Source of the DNA: Erythrobacter sp.
GTDB lineage: Bacteria > Pseudomonadota > Alphaproteobacteria > Sphingomonadales > Sphingomonadaceae
DNA: 20,145 nucleotides
Assembly (NCBI GenBank): GCA_002695185.1
Contig: NZOF01000109.1
Coordinates: 1 to 20,145 of the forward strand
Direction: 5' to 3'
Shown: positions 1-7,369 of the stretch, one piece after another
Numbering within the stretch: position 1 is the first letter of the stretch
Layout of the letters: the number at the start of each line of letters is the position of its first letter
Program-made: the position numbers and the translations under genes
Notes under the pieces: model-generated
Told to the model about the DNA's origin: nothing
Seen by the model: only the letters and a program-made list of their open reading frames with translations
Database searches by the model: none

Positions 1-22
1 CGAAATCTGTTTCCTCACCCAT
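1..22 (-). CDS. Possible start of an unidentified gene running off the left edge
   Basis: On the minus strand an ATG at 22-20 is preceded by a good ribosome-binding site (GAGG followed by TGATCG and then ATG) and stays open to the window edge, giving MGEETDF. Only seven codons are visible, so no family can be named. The alternative is that this is chance and the region is intergenic. If real, it is divergent from the RibB paralog, and the roughly 315 bp between them would hold both promoters and the hairpin at 189-227. Confidence 0.25.
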
Positions 23-337
23 CGATCACCTCGCCGTCCATGCAGGCGAAATTACCAATCAGTGCGCGCTTGAAAATGTGGGGGTTCTCGACCGCTTACA
101 AATATGGGCGGCTTTGCCGCCGGTGAGATCTATCCTCTGAGAACCTTTGGCGCTCGGGTAGGATACCGCTTCTAAACAGGAGAAGCACAGGAAGGCTGGC
201 GGTCGGGCGACGGCCGCCAGCCTTCCTGCCGAATTGGTCAGGTGGCCTATGGAAGCCTCAGGCGGGGCATCGGCATTTCCGGACAAGGACGTGGATATCG
301 AACGACCCACCAACTCAGTGACAGGCCGTTGGCATAT
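23..337. other. Intergenic region upstream of the RibB paralog
   Basis: No convincing coding frame is seen here. The region contains the long hairpin annotated separately at 189-227. I looked for the conserved FMN riboswitch core, which would be expected upstream of many riboflavin genes, and did not see it. A GTG at 242 opens the RibB frame 32 codons early, but the residues it adds do not resemble the family N-terminus. Confidence 0.5.
189..227. repeat. Strong 17-bp hairpin (inverted repeat)
   Basis: Arms AGGAAGGCTGGCGGTCG (189-205) and CGGCCGCCAGCCTTCCT (211-227) pair over 17 positions, with one T-G wobble and a 5-base GGCGA loop. No T-run follows on the plus strand (the next bases are GCCGAATTGG), so it is not a classical Rho-independent terminator in that direction. 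It lies about 110 bp upstream of the favoured RibB-paralog start. It could be an attenuator, a mRNA-stabilising structure, a terminator of an unseen gene or a mobile repeat element. The sequence alone does not decide. Confidence 0.6.
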
Positions 338-1459
338 ATGAACGCACTACAATATGAAGGCCTGGCTTCGGCCGAGGTGGCGATCGACGAGGCCCGAAAC
401 GGCCGAATGCTGATCGTTGTGGATGATAATGCTGGCCACGAGTTGGGCAGTTTGATCATTCCGGCCCAAATGGCCACGCCGGACGTGATCAACTTCATGG
501 CGCGGTTTGGCAAGGGTCTTATCTGTCTGGCAATCACGGCTGGTCGCGCGCGGGAACTGGATCTCGACCTGCTCGGCACGGGAACTGAGCAACAAGACGG
601 ACAGGCATTTACTACCTCCATCGAAGCTAGGCACGGCGTATCGACAGGCATTTCGGCGGCCGATCGGGCGCGCACGATAGCCGTTGCGATCAATACATCG
701 AGCAGCAAGGATGATATCGTAACGCCAGGTCATGTATTTCCGATCATCACCCGCGACGGTGGCGTACTCGTCCGCGCTGGTCATGCCGAAGCTGGCGTCG
801 ATCTGGCAAGATTGGCGGGGCTTAACCCGTCAGCAGTCATCTGCCAGATCATCGGGAGTGAAGGGGCCATCGCAACGCCGACGGAGTTGTCGGCACTTGC
901 GCGTGATCATCAGCTAAAGATCGTCGCGTTGCGGGACCTGATTGCGTACCGCAGGCGGCACGACCATGTAGTGGAGCGTGCCGCCCAGGTCACGTTCAGG
1001 AGCAACTGGGGCGGCGAGTGGACGGCGATCACCTTTCGGAATCGCGCCACGGGCACGGAGCAGATCGCGCTGGTAAAAGGGGATATAGACCCGAGTAGGC
1101 CGACACTGGTGCGGATGCATGCGATTTCCACATTGATGGATATATTCGGCGCCGAGGGCGAAGGCGCAGGCGTCCTGCGTAGATCAATGGAGATCATCAA
1201 CGAGCGGGGCAGCGGCGTAATCATCGCTGTCAATCGAGTGAGAAATGACCGGTTTTCCATGGCGCTTCGTGCTCGTGCCGGGACCCTCTCGGCTACCGAT
1301 ATCGAACAATTGCGGGATTATGGGGTGGGAGCGATGATCCTGTCCGAACTGGGTATCGAGGAGATGATCCTGCTGACCAATGCAAAGCGCACGCTGGTGG
1401 CTTTGTCGGGCTACGGGCTGAAGGTGGTTGGCCAAGAGCCCGTCATTGCCGACCTTTAG
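338..1459 (+). CDS. RibB-family (3,4-dihydroxy-2-butanone-4-phosphate synthase) paralog lacking the active-site motif
   Basis: A 373-residue protein with an N-terminal DHBP-synthase-like domain (about 1-205) and a C-terminal GTP-cyclohydrolase-II-like domain (about 210-373). The fold is clear from FMARFGKGLICLAIT, ARHGVSTGISAADRARTI, TPGHVFPIITRDGGVLVRAGH and YRRRHDHVVERAA. The canonical DDEDRENEGD loop, which supplies metal- and substrate-binding acidic residues, reads DDNAGHELGS (29-38), and the usual VICE glutamate is Gln (VICQ). The loop keeps its length, so this is substitution and not a frameshift. The cyclohydrolase domain lacks the three zinc cysteines and the RQEGRG motif; in alphaproteobacterial RibB proteins that domain is commonly degenerate, but the RibB loop normally is not. 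ATG 338 is preferred because its N-terminus matches the family length; GTG 242 is the alternative, and neither has a strong Shine-Dalgarno. It is therefore unlikely to make riboflavin precursor. A pseudoenzyme, regulator or altered-function enzyme are all open. Confidence 0.85.
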   Translation: MNALQYEGLASAEVAIDEARNGRMLIVVDDNAGHELGSLIIPAQMATPDVINFMARFGKGLICLAITAGRARELDLDLLGTGTEQQDGQAFTTSIEARHGVSTGISAADRARTIAVAINTSSSKDDIVTPGHVFPIITRDGGVLVRAGHAEAGVDLARLAGLNPSAVICQIIGSEGAIATPTELSALARDHQLKIVALRDLIAYRRRHDHVVERAAQVTFRSNWGGEWTAITFRNRATGTEQIALVKGDIDPSRPTLVRMHAISTLMDIFGAEGEGAGVLRRSMEIINERGSGVIIAVNRVRNDRFSMALRARAGTLSATDIEQLRDYGVGAMILSELGIEEMILLTNAKRTLVALSGYGLKVVGQEPVIADL

Positions 1460-1465
1460 ATATCA

Positions 1466-1481
1466 GGGGCAGATCGGCCCC
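1466..1481. terminator. Small hairpin between convergent genes
   Basis: GGGGC-AGATCG-GCCCC forms a 5-bp GC stem in the 37-bp gap between the convergent RibB paralog and the nitroreductase. There is no clear T-run, so a bidirectional terminator role is only suggested by its position. Confidence 0.3.
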
Positions 1482-1496
1482 GGCTGGAAGCAATGA

Positions 1497-2177
1497 TTAC
1501 AGAAATGTGACGCAATCGGGCTTGGCGCGGGAGGTGCACCAGTTGTTGATGCTGTCTTGTGGGTCTGCATACCCCATCGCGATGCCGCCAATGATTTGCA
1601 GATCGCCTTGCAAGTTCAATATGTCTTTCACCGCATCTGACTGGTGAGACCAAGATGCTTGGGGACAGGTGGCCAGCCCTTGCTCGACCGCAAGGAGCAT
1701 GATGCTCTGCATCAAGATTCCCATGTCGAGCCATTGCGAATGCCCCATCCGGGATTCGATGGCCAACAAGATTCCCACAGGGGCACCGAAAAAATTGAAG
1801 TTCTTCGCCGCTTGGCGCAACCGACCTTTTTTATCGTCTCGTTCAATCCCGATTGCGTCGTAAAGAGCTTCTCCATTTTCAAATCGTCGACTTCTGTACG
1901 GCTCCCAGAGATTGGCGGGATATGCCGGGTATGCTGAGCTTTGCTGCTGGGAAGACGGGCGTGTGGCGACTGCTTTGCAAAAACCGTCCAGGGCCTGGCC
2001 TGTCATGACATAGACGTGCCAAGGCTGGAGATTGCCCCCCGACGGAGAGTCTAGCGCGGTATAGACAATATGTTTCAGCAAGCTGTCTTCGACCGGCGTG
2101 GAGGCAAAGGCGCGCGTGGACCTGCGGCGGGCCATTGCGGTTGTCACATCCAAGCGGCCGTCATCTTCCTGTGTCAC
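1497..2177 (-). CDS. Nitroreductase-family FMN-dependent oxidoreductase
   Basis: A 226-residue protein of the nitroreductase superfamily, homodimeric FMN enzymes that use NAD(P)H to reduce nitro groups, quinones or activated double bonds. The FMN-phosphate-binding RRRSTRAF lies at residues 17-24, the SPSGGNLQPW motif at about 44-53, and a GGIAMGYAD motif near the C-terminus. The start is GTG at 2177-2175, chosen because AGGAG lies seven bases upstream and because it leaves the usual 14-16 residues before the Arg motif. It is the last gene of the minus-strand beta-oxidation operon, 188 bp after the crotonase fusion, and converges on the RibB paralog. The natural substrate cannot be read from the sequence. 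Reduction of an unsaturated or quinonoid catabolic intermediate is possible from context. Confidence 0.88.
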   Translation of the reverse strand: MTQEDDGRLDVTTAMARRRSTRAFASTPVEDSLLKHIVYTALDSPSGGNLQPWHVYVMTGQALDGFCKAVATRPSSQQQSSAYPAYPANLWEPYRSRRFENGEALYDAIGIERDDKKGRLRQAAKNFNFFGAPVGILLAIESRMGHSQWLDMGILMQSIMLLAVEQGLATCPQASWSHQSDAVKDILNLQGDLQIIGGIAMGYADPQDSINNWCTSRAKPDCVTFL

Positions 2178-2187
2178 CTTTCTACTC

Positions 2188-2349
2188 CTATTCCTTCATC
2201 ATGGTGATTGCCGCATGATGGCGATCAAGACCGGCCAGAACCAAAGCGAACTGAGTCATCAGAAGGGGTCGCGCCTTGTCCTCATAAGGCTTCACGAAGC
2301 ATTTCGAGCATTGCGCCTGCTGCCAAGAATTAAACCCTTCCGATGGCAT
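2188..2349 (-). CDS. Possible small cysteine-pair protein in the operon gap
   Basis: A 53-codon frame fills most of the 188-bp gap between the crotonase fusion and the nitroreductase. It starts at ATG 2349-2347 and ends in a TAG that overlaps the nitroreductase Shine-Dalgarno (TAGGAG). The product contains a Cys-x-x-Cys pair (QCSKC) and a Leu-rich middle (RPLLMTQFALVLAGLD). Against it, no Shine-Dalgarno precedes the ATG and the third-position GC is only about average for the region. I recognise no family. It may equally be a non-coding spacer. Confidence 0.35.
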   Translation of the reverse strand: MPSEGFNSWQQAQCSKCFVKPYEDKARPLLMTQFALVLAGLDRHHAAITMMKE

Positions 2350-2365
2350 GCGGTAGAACGAGCAT

Positions 2366-4036
2366 TTAATGACCGGCTTCGAATTTTTCGAAGGCGGATT
2401 TATGCCTGTGCCAGAATTGGGGGCCACCCCGATATCGGGGCCAGCCCAAGCCGGAAGTCCACAGGACGTCGAGATCGGTCAATCGTGCGATGTCCCCCCG
2501 GTCGGCCAAGGCCTGTCCGTTCTCTGCCAGCCGCGACAGGGCGTCTTCGATGTCAGAACCGGGAGCGTTTGTGCTGGCGGTCAGCGCCGTTTGGTTGCAG
2601 AACGTGGGGGAAAATCCGAACGCCAGCAATGCGTCCGATGCGGTCGTCTGGCTCAATGAAGGCTTCGTGTTCTGCTGATCGCCATGCTGCTGAACGGCGT
2701 CGAGGAAAGCGCGTCGTTGGTTTTCGGCTATGGATACGCCGTCTGCCTGCGTGAAAATCGCTTGAACTCCCAGGGTTTTGGCGAAGTTCATGGCATGCGC
2801 CGCGCCGACGGATGCAGTCCCTCTGGCTGCGATTATTTCGATAAAAGTTAACGCGCCGTTCCGCTCAAGTGGAACAAGCCCGAACAAAGCATCGGAGTTT
2901 TCGTTAAGCAGGACAGGGAAGTTCTCGTTTGCCTCCGGGGCGAGAACAAACAGGGGCTGCTGCGCCGTAGGTTTGTGGCGCATAAGCGCTGCTTCGACAT
3001 CCGTACCCATGCATAGCAGATAGCTGTCGTCTGTCACGGCAGATGTAAGCGTCAGACCAGCTCTGGTAATCGCCGCTTTGAAGGGTGAGGGCAATTGATC
3101 CGGTATAGCATCGACGGCGCCAAGCAGCGTAATGGCCGGCGCCAGCTTATCCGGGCTGGAAACCTGGAATGGAAGTTTGAACGCTTGCCGGTCAGCGAAG
3201 AAAAGATGGCGCAGCGCCAAAGAGTGAGGACTCTGGACCAGCAGCTCAAACTCGCGCCTTTCCTTTTCAAGCCCCGCTTCCAACGGCAGCGACGCTGCCG
3301 CTTCGACACATCGGAGGATGGCCTGCGGCGCCAGATAGCCTCTGAAGGTTTCCATATTCTCCTTCTCGAAACTCTGGAAAACGCTGGGATCGAAGAGATA
3401 CTCTTCTCTCGCCCGATCGCGCGTTTGAGACTTTCCAGCCGGTCTGGATGCAATATGGTGCGCGAACGTCTTTGCAGCTGGTAGCAACGGTCCTTCCTGG
3501 ACGACCAAGTCTACCAGACCCAAGGACCGTGCTTCTTCCGCCCCGATCGAACGGCCGCTGACGAGAAGGTCCAGCGCCGCCGCGATACCGATAATGCGGG
3601 GCAGACGCTGCGTTCCCCCAGCGCCAGGCACCAGCCCCAACTTGACTTCTGGCAGACCGACGCGCGCGTCGTGTGTAGCGACGCGATAGTGGCAAACCAG
3701 CGCCAGTTCCAGGCCGCCGCCAAGGGCAGTCCCGTGGATCGCAGCGATGACCGGCTTGCGGGATTTCTGGATCAAGTCCTGAATTTTTTCCAGCGAAGGT
3801 GCCTCTTTCTGCTGGCCGAATTCCGTAATCTCTGCGCCCGCTATGAACGTGCGGCCCGCGCAAGCCAAAATAACGGCATCGATCGCATCGTCGGACGCGG
3901 CCCTTGAAAATGCGCCAAATAAACCGCTGCGAACGTCCGCGGACAGAGTGTTGACTGGCGGCGAATCTATGATGATCGATGCGATTGGCCCATCAACCTC
4001 ATAAGACGTGACTGCGTTGATGTGCATGATCGTCAT
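2366..4036 (-). CDS. Enoyl-CoA hydratase fused to a degenerate 3-hydroxyacyl-CoA dehydrogenase domain
   Basis: A 556-residue protein with the layout of FadJ/FadB-type multifunctional enzymes but about 140 residues shorter than is usual. The crotonase domain (about 10-200) looks active: IAGAEI at 65-70, GGGLELAL with Glu110, and GLPEVKLGLVPGAGG with Glu130, the two hydratase glutamates. After the linker helices (about 200-300), the dehydrogenase part is decayed: the VIGAGxMGxGI dinucleotide loop is replaced by ITLLGAVDAIP (302-312) and the catalytic HxFSP region by LFGLVPLE (384-391). The C-terminal segment ending GWPRYRGGPQFWH (531-543) still matches the family. It therefore probably hydrates enoyl-CoA without the NAD-dependent step. 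Its ATG overlaps the thiolase stop (ATGA, 4036-4033), indicating translational coupling in the operon. Confidence 0.9.
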   Translation of the reverse strand: MTIMHINAVTSYEVDGPIASIIIDSPPVNTLSADVRSGLFGAFSRAASDDAIDAVILACAGRTFIAGAEITEFGQQKEAPSLEKIQDLIQKSRKPVIAAIHGTALGGGLELALVCHYRVATHDARVGLPEVKLGLVPGAGGTQRLPRIIGIAAALDLLVSGRSIGAEEARSLGLVDLVVQEGPLLPAAKTFAHHIASRPAGKSQTRDRAREEYLFDPSVFQSFEKENMETFRGYLAPQAILRCVEAAASLPLEAGLEKERREFELLVQSPHSLALRHLFFADRQAFKLPFQVSSPDKLAPAITLLGAVDAIPDQLPSPFKAAITRAGLTLTSAVTDDSYLLCMGTDVEAALMRHKPTAQQPLFVLAPEANENFPVLLNENSDALFGLVPLERNGALTFIEIIAARGTASVGAAHAMNFAKTLGVQAIFTQADGVSIAENQRRAFLDAVQQHGDQQNTKPSLSQTTASDALLAFGFSPTFCNQTALTASTNAPGSDIEDALSRLAENGQALADRGDIARLTDLDVLWTSGLGWPRYRGGPQFWHRHKSAFEKFEAGH

Positions 4037-5262
4037 ATCCGGTCGATGATCATGGCCGGAGCCATGCCACCCGCAGCGCAGAGGGTGATCAGGCCCGTCG
4101 ATTCATCTCGACGTTCCAGTTCGTCCAGCATCGTTCCAACCAGCATGGCTCCGGTCGCCCCGATCGGATGGCCGAGCGCTATCGCCCCGCCGTTCACATT
4201 GACCTGCGCTGGATCGATGTTGAGATCCCGCATGAATTTGAGCGGAACGACAGCGAAGGCTTCGTTTACTTCGAAGAGATCAATGTCTTTGAGCGCCATG
4301 CCAGCGTTCGCCAATACCCGCTGCGTGGCAGGAACAGGTCCATTGAGCATCAAGGTCGGATCGACTCCAACGGTCGTCATCGCCCGGATGCGCGCGCGTG
4401 GCCTCAATCCGTGAGCCTTCGCGTAATCTGGGCTGACCACAAGGACGGCCGCTGCCCCGTCCACAACCCCGGAACTATTCCCGGCATGATGCACATGGTG
4501 AATCTCGACGCCCGAATATCGTCGCTCCACCAAATCCCGCATGGTTTCACCCGTATGGTCAAACGAGGCGTCGTATAACGCAGCGAAAGCCGGCTTCAAC
4601 GTGGCCAGCCCCTCCAGCGTGGTGGAGGGCCGGGGATATTCGTCGCGGGAAAGCGCCAGACGGTCATCATCAGCATGGATGGGCACGATCGAACGCGCAA
4701 ACCAGTTATTCTCGATCGCAGCCGCTGCCCGCTGCTGGCTGGAACAGGCGTACTGATCCACGTCTACGCGGCTAATGCCTTCCAGTGTCGCGATGAGGTC
4801 AGCGCATATGCCTTGGTGCGGCTGCGGATGAATGGCGCGCAGATGCAAATTTCCTGAATCTACCAGGCCGCGTGCCGGCAAGGTCGAGCTGTGCGACATG
4901 GATTCCACGCCCCCGGCGATCACGCATTGCTGCTGGCCCGAGAGAATTGCCATGGCGGCCAAACTTACGGCGCTCAACCCGCCTCCGCAGAAGCGATCGA
5001 CGGTCAGGCCTGGAACAGAGGCGTCGAGACCGCCATCCAGCGCCGCCATGCGGGCGATGCAATATCCCTGCTCGCCAAATTGGGTCCCACACGCAATGAT
5101 GACATCATCGATATGTTTGCGGTCCATGCCGGTTCGTGTCGTCAGCGCTTCAAGAAGCTGAGCGAGGATGCGTTGGGGATGGATGCCGACCAAGCTGCCT
5201 TTACCAACCCGGCCAATGCCTCTTGGCGATCGGGCGGCGTCTATGATCCATGCTTCCTTCAT
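4033..5262 (-). CDS. Acetyl-CoA acyltransferase (thiolase)
   Basis: A 409-residue thiolase that cleaves 3-ketoacyl-CoA with CoA, the last step of a beta-oxidation turn. The acyl-accepting cysteine is Cys92 in VDRFCGGGLSAV; other family features are CVIAGGVESMS, the NEAFA motif (about 333-337), NVNGGAIALGHPIGATGA with His365, and the C-terminal general-base Cys395 in LITLCAAGGM, where the usual CxGGG is slightly altered. All catalytic residues are present and the length is normal. The start ATG 5262-5260 has AGGAAG eight bases upstream. It is the second gene of the minus-strand operon, 56 bp after the hydratase, and overlaps the crotonase fusion by four bases. Chain-length specificity cannot be told. 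Confidence 0.93.
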   Translation of the reverse strand: MKEAWIIDAARSPRGIGRVGKGSLVGIHPQRILAQLLEALTTRTGMDRKHIDDVIIACGTQFGEQGYCIARMAALDGGLDASVPGLTVDRFCGGGLSAVSLAAMAILSGQQQCVIAGGVESMSHSSTLPARGLVDSGNLHLRAIHPQPHQGICADLIATLEGISRVDVDQYACSSQQRAAAAIENNWFARSIVPIHADDDRLALSRDEYPRPSTTLEGLATLKPAFAALYDASFDHTGETMRDLVERRYSGVEIHHVHHAGNSSGVVDGAAAVLVVSPDYAKAHGLRPRARIRAMTTVGVDPTLMLNGPVPATQRVLANAGMALKDIDLFEVNEAFAVVPLKFMRDLNIDPAQVNVNGGAIALGHPIGATGAMLVGTMLDELERRDESTGLITLCAAGGMAPAMIIDRI

Positions 5263-5318
5263 TCGATACGCTTCCTGTTATTTTGACATTCGAGCAGCCC
5301 AATTGATGCGAAGGCAGC

Positions 5319-6101
5319 CTAGACGGGGGGACGCCCGAATTCGGGTTTTCTCTTGTCGAGAAAGGCCCTGATGCCTTCAGCCGCGTCGGGAGACGCACCT
5401 GCCGCCGTCACTGCATCCTTTTCGACCGCCAATCCTGCGGCGGTCACGTCGGGTCCGGCGCAGTCGATGGCGCGGCGCAGTTGATGCACCGCGGTTCGGC
5501 CATGTCCCTCAATCTCTGCAGACAAGGCGTAAGCCATGTCCCGCGCCTGATCGGCGTCCGGCGCGATCCGGCTAACGAGGCCCATTGTGTCGGCCTCACC
5601 AACCGTCAGCGTCCGGCCCGTGAGCATCAGGTCCAGGGCCGCTGCCTTGCCGATCAGGGCCGGCAGCATCTGCGTCCCGCCATAGGCAGGCAGAAGCGCG
5701 AGCTTGATCTCCGGCAACGCGAAACGCGAATGAGCGGCTGCGACACGAAGATGGCAGGCTAATGCAAGTTCAAAGCCGCCTCCAAAAGCGAGCCCGTTGA
5801 TCGCTGCTATGAAGACCACAGGTGATTTGTGGATGCGGAAAAAGAGTGACCGGGCCAGATCGGTTTTTCGTATATTTTCGGTTGTCGTCAAAGTTGATGA
5901 TTCACGAAGATCCGTACCGGCCGAGAACGCGTGATCTCCAACGCTCGTGATTACCGCCACCGCTGAATCATTCGCTTCGGCGTCATCAACGAACGCCGTC
6001 AGGCCATCCAGCATCTCACGCGTGAACGCATTCAACGTGGGAGCCGAATCGAGCTGGAAAACGGGCGTATTCTCCATCGTGAACGTCCTGAAACCGGTCA
6101 T
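5319..6101 (-). CDS. Enoyl-CoA hydratase/isomerase family protein
   Basis: A 260-residue crotonase-family enzyme with FSAGTDL (oxyanion region, about 59-65), GGGFELALACH with Glu111, and ALPEIKLALLPAYGGTQ with Glu131. Both hydratase glutamates are present, so trans-2-enoyl-CoA hydration is the likely reaction. The frame is open to 6302, but ATG 6101 gives the normal family length and leaves room for the divergent promoter; ATG 6077 is an alternative. The Shine-Dalgarno is weak (GGAG about 12 bases upstream). It is the first gene of the minus-strand operon, transcribed from the promoter that carries the TetR-like palindrome at 6146-6165. It overlaps in likely role with the downstream crotonase fusion, so the two may act on different intermediates. 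Confidence 0.9.
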   Translation of the reverse strand: MTGFRTFTMENTPVFQLDSAPTLNAFTREMLDGLTAFVDDAEANDSAVAVITSVGDHAFSAGTDLRESSTLTTTENIRKTDLARSLFFRIHKSPVVFIAAINGLAFGGGFELALACHLRVAAAHSRFALPEIKLALLPAYGGTQMLPALIGKAAALDLMLTGRTLTVGEADTMGLVSRIAPDADQARDMAYALSAEIEGHGRTAVHQLRRAIDCAGPDVTAAGLAVEKDAVTAAGASPDAAEGIRAFLDKRKPEFGRPPV

Positions 6102-6215
6102 GAGCACCCGTATCTCCGAATTGGCAATCCGTCGGCTAGCATAAGTTGATTGGTCGCTCAACCAACTTGCAATCGTCGTCCGATGGTATATTGATTGTTC
6201 AAACAGGAGAGTCGG
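6102..6215. promoter_or_regulatory. Divergent promoter region of the two catabolic operons
   Basis: This 114-bp gap separates the leftward hydratase operon from the rightward racemase-like gene and contains the palindrome at 6146-6165. On the plus strand TTGCAA (6167-6172) and TATTGA (6189-6194), spaced 16, are a possible -35/-10 pair. On the minus strand TTGGTT and TATGCT, spaced 16, overlap the palindrome. An additional TTGATTGTTCAA (6191-6202) resembles two half-sites at shorter spacing. The promoter elements are weak matches and are inferred. Confidence 0.5.
6146..6165. promoter_or_regulatory. Palindromic operator-like site 1 (catabolic divergent promoter)
   Basis: TTGATTGGTCGCTCAACCAA. 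The flanking AG/CT extend the symmetry, giving nine of twelve paired positions over 24 bp. It matches the site at 15575-15594 at 15 of 20 positions and shares both outer arms with the site at 14389-14408. Size and symmetry fit a TetR-family operator, and its place between two divergent genes fits repression of both. Confidence 0.65.
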
Positions 6216-7346
6216 ATGGCTGGTGCATTGGCAGGCCTGAAAATCGTGGAGATGGCCGGTATCGGCCCAGCACCTTTCGCGGCAATGATGCTTGCAGACC
6301 ATGGTGCTGAGGTCGTCCGAATCGCGCGCCCTGGCAGTGACGACGGAACACCCGCCGCTGCTGACATTCTTTCGCGTTCACGCACCACTTTATATGTCGA
6401 TATCAAACGCAAGGGCGGCGTCGACATGGTCATGGACCTCCTCGCCACGACCGATGGCCTGATCGAGGGCTTCCGGCCTGGAGTCATGGAGCGTCTTGGT
6501 CTGGATCCTCAGATGCTGCTGGAGCGCAACCCGCGGCTCGTGTGCGGGCGCATGACAGGTTGGGGGCAGGAGGGGCCCTATGCGCTGCGCGCTGGACATG
6601 ACATTAATTACATCGCCCTCGCCGGCGCGCTTCATATCTGTGGCCGCGCGGGTGACAAGCCGACGCCGCCGGCCAACATGCTGGGAGACTTTGGCGGAGG
6701 CGGCATGCTTCTGGCGTTCGGCATGGTCGCGGGTTTGCTGCGGGCCCAAATCAGCGGCGTCGGGCAGGTTATCGATTGCGCGATGATAGATGGGTCAGCG
6801 CTGCTCGCGAGTATGATATGGGGGTTGCGCGGAGCGGGCGTATGGAATGACGAGCGTGGCACCAACGCGCTCGACACAGGCGCCCCTTTCTATGAAGTGT
6901 ATGAGACCGCGGATGGGGGCTTTGTTTCCGTCGGGGCGATCGAACCGCAATTTTATGCGACCCTTCGGCGCAAATGCGGTCTCGACGCTGATCCCTCGTT
7001 CGATGAGCAATGGGATCGCGAAGCCTGGCCGGCATTGAAGGCCAAACTAGCTCACCTCTTCAAGGCCAAAACGAGGTCCGAATGGTCGGGTCTCTTGGAG
7101 AATGAAGACGCGTGCTATGCGCCCGTCTTAACCCTGAGCGAGGTTCCAGAACATCCCCATGTCGCGGCCCGCGGCACCATGGTCAAAGTGGACGGCGTTG
7201 ACCAACCGGCGCCCGCTCCGCGCTTCGGCCATACGCCGGCCTTGCACCCTGATCCCCGACGCGTCGGCAATGTTGCCGACACCCTGCGCAGCTTTGGTCT
7301 CAATCAAAACCGGATCGACGCCTTGCTTGCGACAGGGGTGGTCTGA
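6216..7346 (+). CDS. CaiB/BaiF-family protein, probable alpha-methylacyl-CoA racemase
   Basis: A 376-residue family III CoA-transferase-fold protein. It resembles the alpha-methylacyl-CoA racemase branch, which epimerises 2-methylacyl-CoA so that acyl-CoA dehydrogenase can act. The racemase catalytic triad is at the expected spacing: His128 in GHDINY, Asp158 in MLGDFGGGG, Glu243 in VGAIEPQF. GIGPAPFAAMMLADHGAEV and the GFRPGVMERLGL segment also fit. The start ATG 6216 has AGGAG six bases upstream; a TTG seven codons earlier is unlikely. It is the first gene of the rightward cluster, 24 bases before the acyl-CoA dehydrogenase. CoA transfer cannot be excluded, since the same fold serves both, but the His/Asp/Glu set favours racemisation and so a methyl-branched substrate. 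Confidence 0.88.
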   Translation: MAGALAGLKIVEMAGIGPAPFAAMMLADHGAEVVRIARPGSDDGTPAAADILSRSRTTLYVDIKRKGGVDMVMDLLATTDGLIEGFRPGVMERLGLDPQMLLERNPRLVCGRMTGWGQEGPYALRAGHDINYIALAGALHICGRAGDKPTPPANMLGDFGGGGMLLAFGMVAGLLRAQISGVGQVIDCAMIDGSALLASMIWGLRGAGVWNDERGTNALDTGAPFYEVYETADGGFVSVGAIEPQFYATLRRKCGLDADPSFDEQWDREAWPALKAKLAHLFKAKTRSEWSGLLENEDACYAPVLTLSEVPEHPHVAARGTMVKVDGVDQPAPAPRFGHTPALHPDPRRVGNVADTLRSFGLNQNRIDALLATGVV

Positions 7347-7369
7347 CCTTTTTTATCTGTGAGTAGCAC

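Noticed and set aside
23..337. FMN riboswitch upstream of the RibB paralog
   Set aside because: The conserved RFN core segments were not found. The only strong structure is the simple hairpin at 189-227.
422..451. Possibility that the odd RibB loop is a sequencing frameshift
   Set aside because: Loop length and flanking frame are unchanged and both sides align in the same frame, so a compensated frameshift is not needed. Substitutions explain it.
2098..2754. A 218-codon plus-strand frame opposite the nitroreductase and crotonase fusion
   Set aside because: It is antisense to two well-supported genes and shows Arg/Pro-rich composition typical of a shadow frame.
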